Shown here: in pieces, positions 1 through 11,399 of the stretch
Position numbering within the stretch: position 1 is the stretch's first letter
Layout: the number at the start of each line of letters is the position of its first letter
Assembly: GCA_009760855.2 (NCBI GenBank)
Contig: WPIO01000001.1
Coordinates: 8,802,501 to 8,866,500, forward strand
DNA: 64,000 bases
Origin: Cristatella mucedo
Taxonomy: Eukaryota; Bryozoa; Phylactolaemata; Cristatellidae
Direction of reading: 5' to 3'
Notes under the pieces: generated by a model
Told to the model about the DNA's origin: nothing
Seen by the model: the letters and a program-made list of their open reading frames with translations, nothing else
The model's database searches: none
Program-made: the position numbers and the translations under genes

Positions 1-1600
1 GAGGCGGCGCTGCGGCTGCTGACGCAAGCGCGCGAGCGCGCCCTGAGCCGTGCTCCCTCGGCGTGCACGCTCTTGCGCCACCCGCCGCGGCGGCTGCGGC
101 GGCGACGCACTCGGCGAGAAGGAGCGACGCGCGCGCGCGCGCGAGCAGAGCAAGTCCACGGCCCCGACGCTCGCTGCTCCGACGGCGGCGCTAAATTTCT
201 CTCGCGCGAGGCAGCGCTCGCCGTCCTGTGCGCCACTCGCTGGCGGCACGAGTCCGGTCGACCCTTTCGGCGGCCTCGCGCGTGCGCTCGGCTAGCGCAC
301 GTGCGAGGCTCTCCGCAGGAGGAGCGCGAAAGAAGACGCCGGCCGCCGCCGCCGGCTCGACGCGCGCGCGCGCGTGCGCGCCCACACGCTAGACGGAAGG
401 ACGAAAGAAGGAGCCGCAGAGCGCGCCGCCGATCCCGGTCGGCGCTGCGGGGCGACGGCGACGACGACTGTCGTCGACGCTGTTGCCTCAGCGGCGGAAG
501 AGGCGGCCGCCGTGGCTGCAAGAGACTCGGCAGCGGGAGGGCTGCGCGCGACGCGATCGAACGGTCCGCCGCCGCAGACGAAGCGCGTCGCGTGCGCACG
601 GGCTCGTGCTCACCCGAGAGTCCGACCAGCAGCAGCAACAGCAGAGGCAGCGGCGGCATCGGCTGGGCGAGCATGGCTGACGGAGGGCTGGGCACGGCGC
701 CGCTCGCTGCGGCCACACGGGAAGCGACGCTTCGCTACGACGAGGCGCGAATGCGAGGCTTCAGAGTGCGGGAGGCGGCGAAGCGCTGGCGGCGGCGCGT
801 AGGGGGGCCGACTCCAACTGGGCTTAATTGCGTTATCCCCGCAGCAGCCGCCACCCTCGAGGCGCGATATCTGCCGCCGCCGCCGCCGCTCGACGGTGCG
901 GCCGGCCAACGTTTACGATTCGATTCGTATAAGCGTCTGCCCGGCGGCAGCAACTTTACCCGTCAGCTCTCCAGTCCTCACCCTCCATCGTGGCGTCGCC
1001 CAATCAACCGCCAACGAGGCACCTACTGGAGGCGACACATAAAGGAAGTCTGCACTCGCTTTCCGCTCTGTGGTCCCACCTCCCGTCGTCGCCACTGTCA
1101 AGTCGCCCCCTCCCCGCCTCAGAGGACTGGATCGGGTTTCCATTTTTCGGAAGGCGGGTGCTAAAACGTCGGCACCGCCGAAGCGCTCACCTGACCGGTC
1201 GGGGCCAGTGCGCTAATGTCCCTGACCTGAGCTACGATCCGAGCAAGATGGGCGGGATCTCTTTGGCGAGCGACGGAGAAAGGAGTGCGCCTGCGGGAAT
1301 TCATTTAGCGCATCCTCCGATCCGCGCTCCAGCGCCAGGACGTCGTTGCTCCAAGATGGCAGACGACCAAAGTGTTATGGCAAGCGCTCGGAATCGAATC
1401 GACGACCGAGGCGGCTAGGCACCGCCTCGGCCGTCTGCGCACGTCTCCCGGGGAGCGGCTCCGCCCCTGCGGCAGGCGGTGCGAGTGGCCAGTCGACCAG
1501 ACGAGCGGCGATCGCACGCCCAAGCGTGCGGATTTGCGATCAGCTGCCGGCAATTCACTCCATTTTACCGGCCGGGGGGAGAAATAAATCCTGAGCGCTC
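1..1600. promoter_or_regulatory. CpG-rich island, possible promoter / 5' end of an unidentified gene
   Basis: The first 1.6 kb is strongly GC- and CpG-rich with purine-rich blocks, unlike the AT-rich DNA that follows, as expected of an animal CpG-island promoter. Long open frames here are a by-product of high GC. One plus-strand ATG at about 674 sits in a fair start context (gagcATGG) and opens a short Ala/Arg-rich peptide, but I could not link it to a second exon or to a known family. No gene is claimed. Confidence 0.4.
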
Positions 1601-2109
1601 GAAAAGTTCCGTTTTTGAATGCAGATGACAGTAGTACACTCGGTGACAATTTTACTCACAAAATTTCACTTGCATTGAGCGCGAGCCTCGTCCTCGTGCG
1701 ATGCACTGCAAACGACCGGTGTAATCGAATGGTTTTTAGTGCGCACGAGATAGGCAATGACGCGCATCGCAAGCGGAAAATGAAAAAGGCCCTGCGCATG
1801 AAGTAAGAGATTAGCTCGGTGTAGAGATTGTTGAAGAGCTCTTTGAAAGAGTGGCGTCACAAACGGTATCCAGTGGCTAGTCACCGTCGCCGCACAAACG
1901 ATTGCAGGAATTAGCTCTGCTCTCAGGCTCGCCGATCGTAAACATTCACATCCAGCAGATTTCTTGCGGTAGAAAGAGGGAGAAAAACGTGGTAGAACGA
2001 GGTAGAAACGTGGCAAGAGGGCACACTGGATGGTTGACATTACGTGCCTAATTCGACAAGGCGTGAACTTGCAAACAACAGCGCCATGTTTACAAAATTT
2101 TGTAGGTAT

Positions 2110-2275
2110 TTGCGATTCGTCCTTTGTGTGCAGGCACCTGCTCACGCTGTGCCTGCTGCTTGCGGCTGTTACCACCAAACATTTGGTAATTCTTTCTATG
2201 CAGCATCTGTAAAGTGAGATGCAGTTCTCTGATAGCGCTATACAAATATGTTATTATTATTATAAATCCACTGAA
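2110..2275 (+). mobile_element. L2-like retroelement 3' tail (degraded)
   Basis: The segment contains a 'gattcgtcctttgtg' motif followed by a tail of the type TGTAAAG...CAGTTCTCTGA..GCGCTATA..AAAT(ATT)n. The same order is found at the end of better LINE copies at 31.2-31.4 kb and 28.7-29.0 kb. No reverse-transcriptase sequence is left. Confidence 0.6.
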
Positions 2276-3542
2276 ATGTGTATTTGTTTATGTACTAGCG
2301 TGGTCTAATTAGTTTCATTTGAGGGACATTGTAAAAATGTGGGTCTCCTGAAGTTCCGGTTCGCAGGGTTCTGTGCTGTGCGGCTGCGGCTCGACAGATT
2401 CGCAGGACTACAATCCTCTGCCTTCTGGAATTTCTGGCAGATTTAGGCAGAGAGCTAATCGGCTTTACGGCTATAGATACGTTTGCCGGCGGCTGAAGAC
2501 GGTGTTATGCTGCAAGTAGTGACATTAGCAGGGCAAGCGCGTACCGCGGGCAGACGACATGAGGGCAAAGGACGCATAGTTCTCGCCGTATGTGGGGGGG
2601 AGAGCTCGAGTTCTGTATTAGTTACTACGCGAACTATTTACGGCAGCTGCGTTGATTCGCTAATGAGTTCATACTTGAGGTATAGCTTAGGCAATTATTT
2701 AAGCTAATTCGATAGGCATAACGGCGGCAAGTTTGCCACGGCTCGACTTCAGAGTCCGGTCGCAAAATATATAACTCGCTTGTACACAGCTCTTAACTGA
2801 GTCCAGCCGTGAGGCTGACAACTCTCATAGCAAGACATTGAGAACGCTATTTGAGTAAAATGCAAAATTATTTCATTTAAAATCACTTAACTTCTTTAAT
2901 TAGATGGACAGATAATTTGCTGGGGAAAAGTTCTTGTATTGCTAAGCCAAGAATAATCTGCATCTGCGCAGCTTTCTTCATGATCTACGAACATGACCTA
3001 CGATGTTAAAAAAAAAATAGTGACTCCGTTCAATGAGTATAAAATGCAGGGCAAGTTACCAAAGCACGAGTAAATAAGCATACACTCATTTAACAAGCAC
3101 ACAGCTCCTTTATTAGTTTGTATCTGAGCACAGACGAAAGGATAAGTTATTTAAAACTGCAGCCATACTGCGAACGATTAGCCAGAATTATATCTCACCC
3201 GGCTCTTGTCATAACCTGCTTTTGTCATTTATTTCTTGTTATTATTAAACTTTTAGGAATGGCAATTTACTTGATCTTTTTATCTCCAGCTGTAATTCCA
3301 CGCTGTCTGGCCATCTGCGATTCCAGGCAACCTTTGAATAAATTATCTTCTTGAAGAGCACGTTGAACTTAATACAAAATAATAGATGAGCATGCTTACT
3401 CGCGTGGTAATTTAAGAACTGTGTTATGACGAGCATCCTCGACGGAAAGGCTCGGGATAAGGAACAGTTGGAACAGCAGCCTCCTATGCTCAAAGGGTCC
3501 ACGGCCAACATTGGTAGGCTATTCAATTCAGATAAAGCTAGC

Positions 3543-3650
3543 CCTGTTTAAAGAGCAGATCCCCATCTGAAATATTTTTACTTCTGTAGGCCTGTTTAAA
3601 GAGCAGATCCCCATCTGAAATGTTTTTACTTCTGTAGGCCTGTTTAAAGT
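3543..3650. repeat. 48-bp tandem duplication (about 2.2 copies)
   Basis: A unit beginning cctgtttaaagagcagatcc at 3543 recurs at 3591 and starts a third time at 3639, with almost no divergence. The 48-bp period is a multiple of three, so the minus strand reads as a 16-residue repeat, but there is no sign that it is coding. Confidence 0.85.
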
Positions 3651-4477
3651 TTGTCTATGCTCTATAAAAAATCCCCTGCACAGCATTCGTTTCGTCTTTG
3701 TGGATTTATGGAGGTACAGGCGGAGATTCGTTGCATTTCTTAGCAGCTTAGCATTGGCTGGGCAAAAGCATTTGTCATCCAATTGTCTTCGCTCGAAATA
3801 AACGAGCGGTAAAATGCTCCACCTGAAGTGAACCCGACGACGCGAGGCACTGGTGCTACTGCCGCAGTTCAGCTAATGTGAAGGTCACAAGGTGCAACTG
3901 GCTCTATGGGTCAAAGTACGCATGTTTTATTGTTTCCCCGGATCGATCGGAAGCCACTGCAGCTCTGTAGCGAAGAGGATGCACGTCTAGACAATTCTAT
4001 GCATGATTTGATCTGGTGACTACGTTGCGACTGCTTTCTTTTAACTTACTCTGCTTCCATTAATCTTGCATTGCTAACCCCTACGCTGGGACATACTACT
4101 GCGGATGCGCCGAATAACGGGGGCGTGGCTTGTCTTCAGTAGCCTTATACCTTTAGATGGCGAACAGGTATCTAACAATTGCACCTAATTTTAAGGAAGG
4201 ATGATCTTCCTTTTCTTCAATCTTGTCGCTTCCCTCAATCTTAAATGATTCGTCACACGGGTACAGTGCAAAGAAGGACGCCGTAAGTTGATGACGTCGC
4301 GCTCTTTCATGTATCAGTCTTGTATCGCTAACACCCGACGTATCAACGTCGCCAGCATGGAAATCGAGGTTCGAAGGCTAGCAAAGATGCCGTCTGCGGA
4401 CAATAGGACCACATTGCGAACTACGCGTGGCTCTCTGCTTTCACTAATATGATGGGCGGAAAACAAAATTTCCAGCC

Positions 4478-4689
4478 CTATATATTAATTAGAGTCACAG
4501 TAAAAATTGCCAAGCTTGTCACGGGATTGAGCCCGTGCATTGCAGTGGCAAGCATGGGCGTGCCGCCGTTGCAGCGATCCGCCGTGCACAGGCAGAACGT
4601 CACCGTGCGGTTGTTCAGGCTAGTCTGAGAGCATTGGTTGGGACCTCCAGCCATAGCTTCGTCGCTGACGCCCGCACAGCCACGACTAA
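4478..4689 (-). CDS. Ly6-like gene, last exon
   Basis: Acceptor attgtag precedes 4689; the exon enters in phase 1 and runs to a stop codon at 4478-4480. It encodes SRGCAG, the CLCTADRCNGG signature and a hydrophobic tail that fits a GPI signal. Confidence 0.75.
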
Positions 4690-6023
4690 CTACAATGAGA
4701 AGTTCGAATGCGTCGCAAAACAACTGAGCCTCGTTAGGGCGCATGCGCCGACGTCATACAATCACAGCGTTTCCATCGATGCAAGCATCATCAGCCTAGG
4801 TGTTGCCGAGCAGCTCAAGGAAGATATTTTAGTCATCTGGCTGTCGCAGCGCATGCAAAAACGTGTCCTTGATTACTTTGAATGAAGGAACGTTCGCGCC
4901 TCCACTCTGCTCGACAGCGATCTCGACTTAGCGTTGAATAACGCTGTTCAAGTGCATAAATAACTTTTTAATCAAGACCCTAGTACTGGTTTTCCGGTTG
5001 TCCAGTGTGGCAAAAGAAAAGAGCTCGTTTAAAATAACTTTTAATTCAAAATGGTAACTTGCGAAATTAATGTCTGGACGAACTTCGCGTTCGAACGCGT
5101 GAGCGCTAATTATTTGGTCAGCCACACCGATGACCTCTCGTTGAGGTCGAGTTTCTGCACTTAAAAATAAGTTGTAATAGCACAGCTGCTTTTTTGAAGA
5201 GCCAGATAGCTAAGCATGTGAAAGGGATATGTCCGAAATACTGTCCGCTCTCTTTATCGTCTTCCTCTCTTTAAAGAGTCGTCCCTTCCTTACTCGCAAT
5301 ATTATTATTAAATAATATTATATATTATTAATAATTATTATTAAACATTATGACTAAATGATTTGTCGTCCCTTTCTTACTCGTAATATTATTATTAAAT
5401 ATTATTATATATTATTAAAACCTATTATTAAACATTATGACTAAATGATTTGTCGTCCCGGCCTTACTCGTAATATTATTATTAAATATTATTATATATT
5501 AATAATACTTATTATTAAACATTATGACTAAATGATTTGTCGTCCCGGCCTTACTCGTGCAAGTCATTTAGTGAGAAGTCACGGCGTGGTGGAAATGCGG
5601 GGTTAAATACGGGCGTTCTTCAAAGCCCGAGGGAAACACCAGTGTTGCATCCTCTCCTAGAAGCACTGCTCGTCTGTTGAAATAGGTAAGTTACTACAAT
5701 ATTTAATGGCGAAAATAGCGCTACATAGTGGGCGGCTTGTGGTACATATGATCGGCAGTCTCTGCTATTTAGATGAGTGAACAAATTGAGCGACTACTGG
5801 CAGGCTGGCTAGATTACTTGCTATCTATGGCTCTGCTTACCAACTTGATTTCGTCCTTCATCGAGATATTTCACTTTAACGCATCCGTTCGCCACCAGAG
5901 GGTTATCACCGGTGGAGCAGTCGACAACAGCATGGTTCCGCTTCAAGAAGAAGTCGTTGCACTGAGGGGTGGGACTTTCTAAGTTTCCACATTTGAAACA
6001 GAACGTGGAGTGGCAGTGGGTCA
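4478..6023 (-). CDS. Ly6/uPAR-fold (QVR/sleepless-type) GPI-anchored protein, C-terminal two exons (5' end not found)
   Basis: Join of 6023-5841 and 4689-4478 on the minus strand. The first exon has acceptor ttgttgtag and donor GTTG|GTAAGC; the second has acceptor tctcattgtag. The junction is phase 1 on both sides. The protein has the cysteine layout of a Ly6 domain: FCFKCGN, then QC, DC, GC, RGC, QC, and the closing CLCTADRCNGG, in which the C-x-D-x-CN signature is typical of the family. A hydrophobic C-terminal stretch (VTSLAIFTVTLINI, then stop) looks like a GPI-attachment signal. In the family these are small secreted or cell-surface proteins; in insects QVR/sleepless regulates potassium channels and acetylcholine receptors. 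That role is not shown here. The signal-peptide exon should lie above 6023 and must end in phase 1; I did not find it. Confidence 0.75.
5278..5565. repeat. 87-bp AT-rich tandem repeat, 3 copies plus a partial fourth
   Basis: Units begin gtcgtccc at 5278, 5365, 5452 and 5539, spaced exactly 87 bp apart. Each holds a block of ATT triplets and the shared word aaacattatgactaaatgat. The repeat lies in the intron between the two Ly6-like exons. Confidence 0.9.
5841..6023 (-). CDS. Ly6-like gene, penultimate exon
   Basis: Acceptor ttgttgtag ends at 6024 and donor GTTG|GTAAGC follows 5841. Entry and exit are both phase 1. It encodes the N-terminal half of the Ly6 fold (CFKCGN at the start, then three more spaced cysteines) and ends with DEGRNQV. 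Confidence 0.75.
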
Positions 6024-6894
6024 CTACAACAAATTATTAATAAGGTATCTTAGCAAGAACAAAATAACCAAATGTCTCCTCGTATCTCTGAGACGACATA
6101 TATGCAAGTATATGTGAGTGGCAGATATGCAAGCGGTGTTTACATTCAGGACTATGCACGTGCAAGACTTACGAACGGATAAAATATATAGAAACGTCTG
6201 AAAAGTGAAGTAGAAAAATAGAGCACATATAGACTTGTCAGCAAACGTTTTTTAGGTAATGGAAAACCATTTTACCTCTCAATATCAGTGCATCTTAAAA
6301 AAGTGCTCAGGCTTTTCTTCCGCTTAAAGACCGCTGGTGACAGAAGCTTTTGCTCTGCATGTCCTAGACTGCGGTACTCACTCCCACGATTCTTACGCTA
6401 CGACAGCTACTGTCCTGCAGCCGACTATTGCACATTCTTTCAAGCCGTCCTGAGCTGCTACTTCCGTGTTACTCGCTACCTCAACTGCTCTCCTGACTCT
6501 GCTACGTGATCTACGTTCAATTTGTTGCGTGAGATGGTCTTTTGGCAACAGAAAGCGTGCCGAAAGCCGCTTAGGTTGTGAGTTCACTACACAAAACTCT
6601 ACTGTGTAACAACCACACAGTCTTTATGGTTTTGTGGAGTTACAGACGAAGATACATTCCATATTCAACAGGTATATGGTGTTGCGCATCGGGTTTGAAG
6701 CCACGTAAAACTGCTGTAGGCGGCAATCAACTTTCGTCTTGGTTTCACAGATCTGTGTACTGCGGCGCATTACATTCCAAAGTAGTTTACATTCTCTATT
6801 TGATAACTACTTTCCTTCTTTTAGATTCAATGGAGAAAGTTGTAAAAGAATTGATAATACTTAACTCACTCACAGCCTATTGAGCTGAAATAGC

Positions 6895-7300
6895 AGCAAC
6901 TCACTGCTCACTGGCCTACAAGCATGTGCGATCAGGCGATTGCAGCTGGTGCAAAACTCTGTAGCTAGGCTTGTCTGTCGTGAGCGTCGCAGTTGCCACA
7001 TTACTCCACTTCTCGCCGACCTGCACTGTCTACCAGTCAAGCAACGGATTGACTTCAAGGTTTTGTCGCTCACTTTTAGGTCCCTTCATTCTATGGCTCC
7101 AACCTCTCTCTCAGATATACTACCCCATCAGGCCAATCATCGTACCACCCGCTTTTCGGAATCCAACAGTCTACAAATACCTAGTACAAACCTCAAATCC
7201 TTTGGAGACCGTGCATTTAGTTCGTATGCTCCCAAACTTGGAACTCCCTCCCGACCTGCGTCAGAACATCCCCTGACCTGACCACATTAAAGTTTAGTTG
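6895..7300 (+). mobile_element. L2-like LINE, 3' part of reverse transcriptase ORF (broken)
   Basis: Translation gives the C-terminal LINE signature: LQLVQNSVARLVCRERR, then HITPLLADLHCLPVKQRIDFK, SLHSMAP and SFGDRAFSSYAPKL. The copy is 5'-truncated, frame-shifted before the end and lacks the usual tail after 7300. Copies with the same motifs lie at 28.1, 30.7, 43.7 and 57.7 kb. Confidence 0.85.
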
Positions 7301-9538
7301 TACTCGTAGTTTCGTAAAGCACAGAATATTCGTGACGACCGCCGTCATCAGCCTACTCGCTACCCGCGGAGATAGGGGGACGTACAACTCTGTTCAACTC
7401 TCGCTCGCCCTCTGTCCTCTCCTTCACGCGACGGCCGCCATACCACACCGATCAAGGAGCGGCAAAGACCGCTCGAAAGCCACATTAATCAAGATGAGGC
7501 GCACGCATTCCAACCCCGAAACCTCATGCCATCGTATCTATGAATCAGTCCATAACATGCTCGTAAGTATAATGGACCCCCTCCACAGGGCAAAGCGCAG
7601 ATGCCGGCTTCCTTCGACCCAACGGCCGCTCCATGCGGATCGAACGTTCCTGCTACAAAGGCCATCCTGAAAAACTGATTGGGCCTCAATGCCGCCGGTT
7701 GAAAAAGTCGTTAGGCGTAGCGAAGGCCCTCGTGCAGAACAGGGTGGTGGGGCATACAGCCACTAAAGCCGTACCCAGCAAACCGCCACAATCGCATCGT
7801 TAGCGGGCTGAAGGAGTTACTCCTGTTACATGGGTGTTTAGGGGCCTTTCCAGTGGTGGTGGAGGCCAACTCGGCGAATTCTTCTCCGGACTCTCATTAG
7901 GCAGCTACCGGTTTCTTTTTAGCAAGGGCTACAAAAATCTGCGAAACGGTGAGCAGCTTCCGCCTTTCCAGAAATTAGCTGCACTAATTTTTCTAGAGGA
8001 GAATAAATGCCGAGGCACGCCTTCTGGTGCAGTTTGATTTGTTTCACCAGAGGGGGCTATCGATTTCTCTTACGAGGAGCAAGACAGGTTTGCCTAGCGG
8101 AGCTCCTGAGGTGCACAACTTTTTAGCTTTATGACTGTTAAACAGCGTATTAAACTCGAGTTTGTAGATAGTATGACCAAGCGTTTGACGGAACGACCGC
8201 TAGATACAGCGAGATCCACACTGACCCCTGCTGAAGAAGGCCCGCCCTTAGGTATCGACCAATGGCGATATTGATTGCAACTTACGCTTGCATGAGTGAG
8301 CCATTCAGTCTTGAATCTGCAGAGCTTAAATGTTCGTTGCCAATAGTTAAAGTGAAGAAAATGGGCAGCTAATATATGGCCCTCATAAGATGTGTGGGCA
8401 GTCGGAGACTCGCATAGCGCTGTAGTATTTCAGCTTGGCACGCAGGAGCTGCCTCTAGTGACAACGAGAGCTTCAAATGGTACCAAGTGCAGCTAGTGAT
8501 ATGTCGTAGCACTAGCGACACCGTTATCACTAGCAATCCACGGTATAAGGAGCAGGTCATTGAGGCTCAGTGTACGACTCAGCAACCTTGTAAGAAAGAA
8601 TTTCTATAGTTCCACCTTGTGATGGCAAATGTGTTCATAAGTTTCTTTGATCAGCATGGTGTATGATGGCCGGTTTGCTAGTTTTTCGAAAGCAGTGCAT
8701 CAAATTCGAATATAACTGAATGTACTTAAATGAGTAGGGGCAGCACATCGCGATTGGCCTTCTGCAAAAACTCCTTGTCTAATTTAGAGCATGGAGTAGA
8801 GCATGAGCTAAGTTACAAACAGGAGCAAATAGCTATGGATGTACCAGCCAAGCTGGGTGCCAATGCGAACCTGCGTCCAGCCAAAGAAAATCCCGACACA
8901 TTACGGGGCGAGACGAGATAGGGTCGTTCAGATGGTGGACTGACTTCTGGAAGGAACCATAAATTATGCAGACGAACAAACTTATCCAAAACGGCAATCT
9001 AGCAAAGTTCTTACTTCGGTCCTCACACACTGTAATGATTTAAGCTGCCTCGAGCTGGGTTTTTTCTGGTGCACGCTTTTGGGTTTGGTGCTCATAGTAT
9101 TTTCAACATACCGATTTCGTGTTCGAACGAATGTTGTTAGCTTGAACGATTTCTCTGAGACTCCCTGCTTTACTACTGGGTTCCTCTTTCGTTCAATTTT
9201 CGTCTTATATTTCAGAGCTCTCGGGTGTCATAACTCGTCCATGTGATTTTCGCGAATCGGTGCGATTGTCTTCGGCCAATTGAATGCAATTGCCTGTCAC
9301 TCGTCGTCACCAAAACTAGATCATATAGATAAATATACGATACTACAGCTCTGCAGCTGGCTGCCAAATAAAATGCACAAGCCCCTTCTAATGCTGCCAT
9401 CCCACTTGCACTATATTGCATCCTATCCTATAGGACATTATGTCATCGTAGCTACCGCCAGCATTCCGAGCCCTCACAGTACTTTGTTTCGCCTAGTACG
9501 CTCCACTCAAAGTCATTTGATTCGCTATCTCGCTTTCA

Positions 9539-9540
<2 letters not shown>

Positions 9541-9617
<77 letters not shown>

Positions 9618-9618
9618 T
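9541..9618. repeat. (CT)n then (CA)n microsatellite
   Basis: About 30 CT units are followed by a short CA run. It is a compound dinucleotide repeat and not coding. Confidence 0.98.
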
Positions 9619-9925
9619 ACCTCGCTCTTTATTTCTCGCTCTTTATCGATCACTCCCTGCCCCAAGCACTAACACTTTTTCTCATTTCTGAGAATTAACA
9701 AGCTGGAAATAGGATCTCCTACTTACCGCACACGACAAGGAGTACGAAGCACAGGAAGCAGTAGGCCATATTCTAAATGGAATACTCAGCCGCAGCATGA
9801 GCACCCGCATTATGCTGCGCACAGCAGCCCTCATGTGCAGAAGACGAGATAGGACACTCATTGCAACCTTCAAGTCAAGCAAGGACATCGCGCTCCACGG
9901 ATGGCTGCCACGCCACCAGTCGAAT

Positions 9926-9927
<2 letters not shown>

Positions 9928-10010
<83 letters not shown>
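9928..10010. repeat. (CT)n microsatellite
   Basis: An almost pure CT run of about 80 bp follows a short C run. Confidence 0.98.
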
Positions 10011-10339
10011 CAGATGTGCTGAATTCCTATGCTCCGTGCTACGGTTGTTTTTGAGCGGTTCAACAAAGTTGGAGTTCAGATATGTTCCTGCACGTATGCA
10101 ATCAGGCCATGCAAAAAGTTTCAATGTACAGCTATTTGGCTGACCTGGAGCCGGAGGGGAGAGTGCATATAGTCCTACTTACCACGCTAATGACCAAGGT
10201 CACTCAGCCCGCTAGACCGACGATGCTGGTAGCTATTTACCCAGAGATGAAGAGTCGGTTCGATGGATCGGCAAGCTAGAGAACGCACGAGGATCCGAGA
10301 AAGTGAGACTAAGCGGAAAAAGCGCCGGAGTAAATAACA

Positions 10340-10530
<191 letters not shown>

Positions 10531-11025
10531 GGAGGAACCTACCGCTACCTATGACCATCAGGGATTGAATCGTCTCAGAGCCCTGTGTCAGACCGGCGGC
10601 GCTCGATAGACAGGTCTAGTTCACATTGACTGGCAGTTACACTATGGCTAGCATTCTTCCCTGAAAGTGTCTCATTCTGATAGCTGCGGACCCTCTGCGC
10701 TTTAAATTCTGCTCGATAGGTCGGATGACTGAATTACAATATGCAGCCGGATTCTAGGCTTGCACATTTTTCAACCAATGAGCGCCCAGCATCTAGAAGG
10801 CCGCTGGAAACCTAAAGGTTTTGAAAAGAAACTGCGTTGCACTGTAGGTACACTTTCTGTACTGTTCCTTAATACTCATCGTAAGTCGAGACTTCGGATG
10901 CCTTCTATGTGAACTTTGTTCGAGGATTGTAGAGAGGGGTCTTGTGCGGCTCTCGCGTTGCTGCTCCCCAAAACCTCTTGGGCTGCTATTGGCCAGCATA
11001 AAGAAGGAAATACTAGCTGACTTCA

Positions 11026-11175
11026 CAGCCTCTTTTGTATTAGCGACAGAAAAGCCTTAAGGCTATCACCACTGCTTGCAGCAGCAGTAAAGGATCGCCC
11101 ACCGCAGGATTTGATCTCGGGGCTGAGGTCGTGAAAAGCAGCCGCTTTACCTAGTGGAGCCATCGCAGCTCTGGA
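11026..11175 (-). mobile_element. tRNA-derived SINE (family A)
   Basis: On the minus strand this matches the family-A order: gagc..tgatggc head, a TTCACGACCTC.. box-B-like segment, 'GGGCGATCCTTTA', a Gly/Ser-like imperfect hairpin ('gtggtgatagcc'), 'AAAGGC..TTCTGTCGCTA' and a short tail. Related copies lie at 26.45, 28.43, 36.89 (partial) and 62.76 kb. Confidence 0.7.
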
Positions 11176-11179
11176 TACC

Positions 11180-11395
11180 TCGCTTTCATTTCCAATGCCG
11201 CCAAAGACTAGAACTCACTACCGGTTGAAATCATAAAATCATCTGACATGTCGACGTTCTTCGGTGTGCTTATGCTAATTGAGTTTGTAAATGTCGTCGC
11301 TAATCAATTGACATGGTTCTTTTTCAGCATGTATAAATGCCTAGAAAAAGATGCAGTTCTCTTAGAGCACTAGATTTTAATATTTTTATATTGGT
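11180..11395 (+). mobile_element. L2-like LINE 3' end (degraded)
   Basis: The segment begins with a decayed form of the 'AKxWNSLPxxI' coding end and finishes with GTATAAATGCCTAGAAAAAGATGCAGTTCTCT, the shared LINE tail. The ATT repeat is worn away. A family-A SINE lies just upstream. Confidence 0.6.
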
Positions 11396-11399
11396 AAGT

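Larger units (their letters stand above)
1601..4477. other. Intergenic sequence, no gene seen
   Basis: This is AT-rich DNA with short, unconvincing open frames. It holds a retroelement 3' tail near 2110-2275 and a 48-bp tandem duplication at 3543-3650, both listed separately. It is downstream of the Ly6-like gene and may include its 3' UTR. Confidence 0.5.

Noticed and set aside
73-1164. 363-residue open frame on the plus strand
   Set aside because: It lies in a GC-rich CpG island where stops are rare, is Arg-rich on several frames at once, and has no recognisable domain.
9682-10143. Possible coding segment beside the CT repeat (plus frame at 9700-9900)
   Set aside because: Open on both strands, no splice sites that lead to another exon, and no known family.
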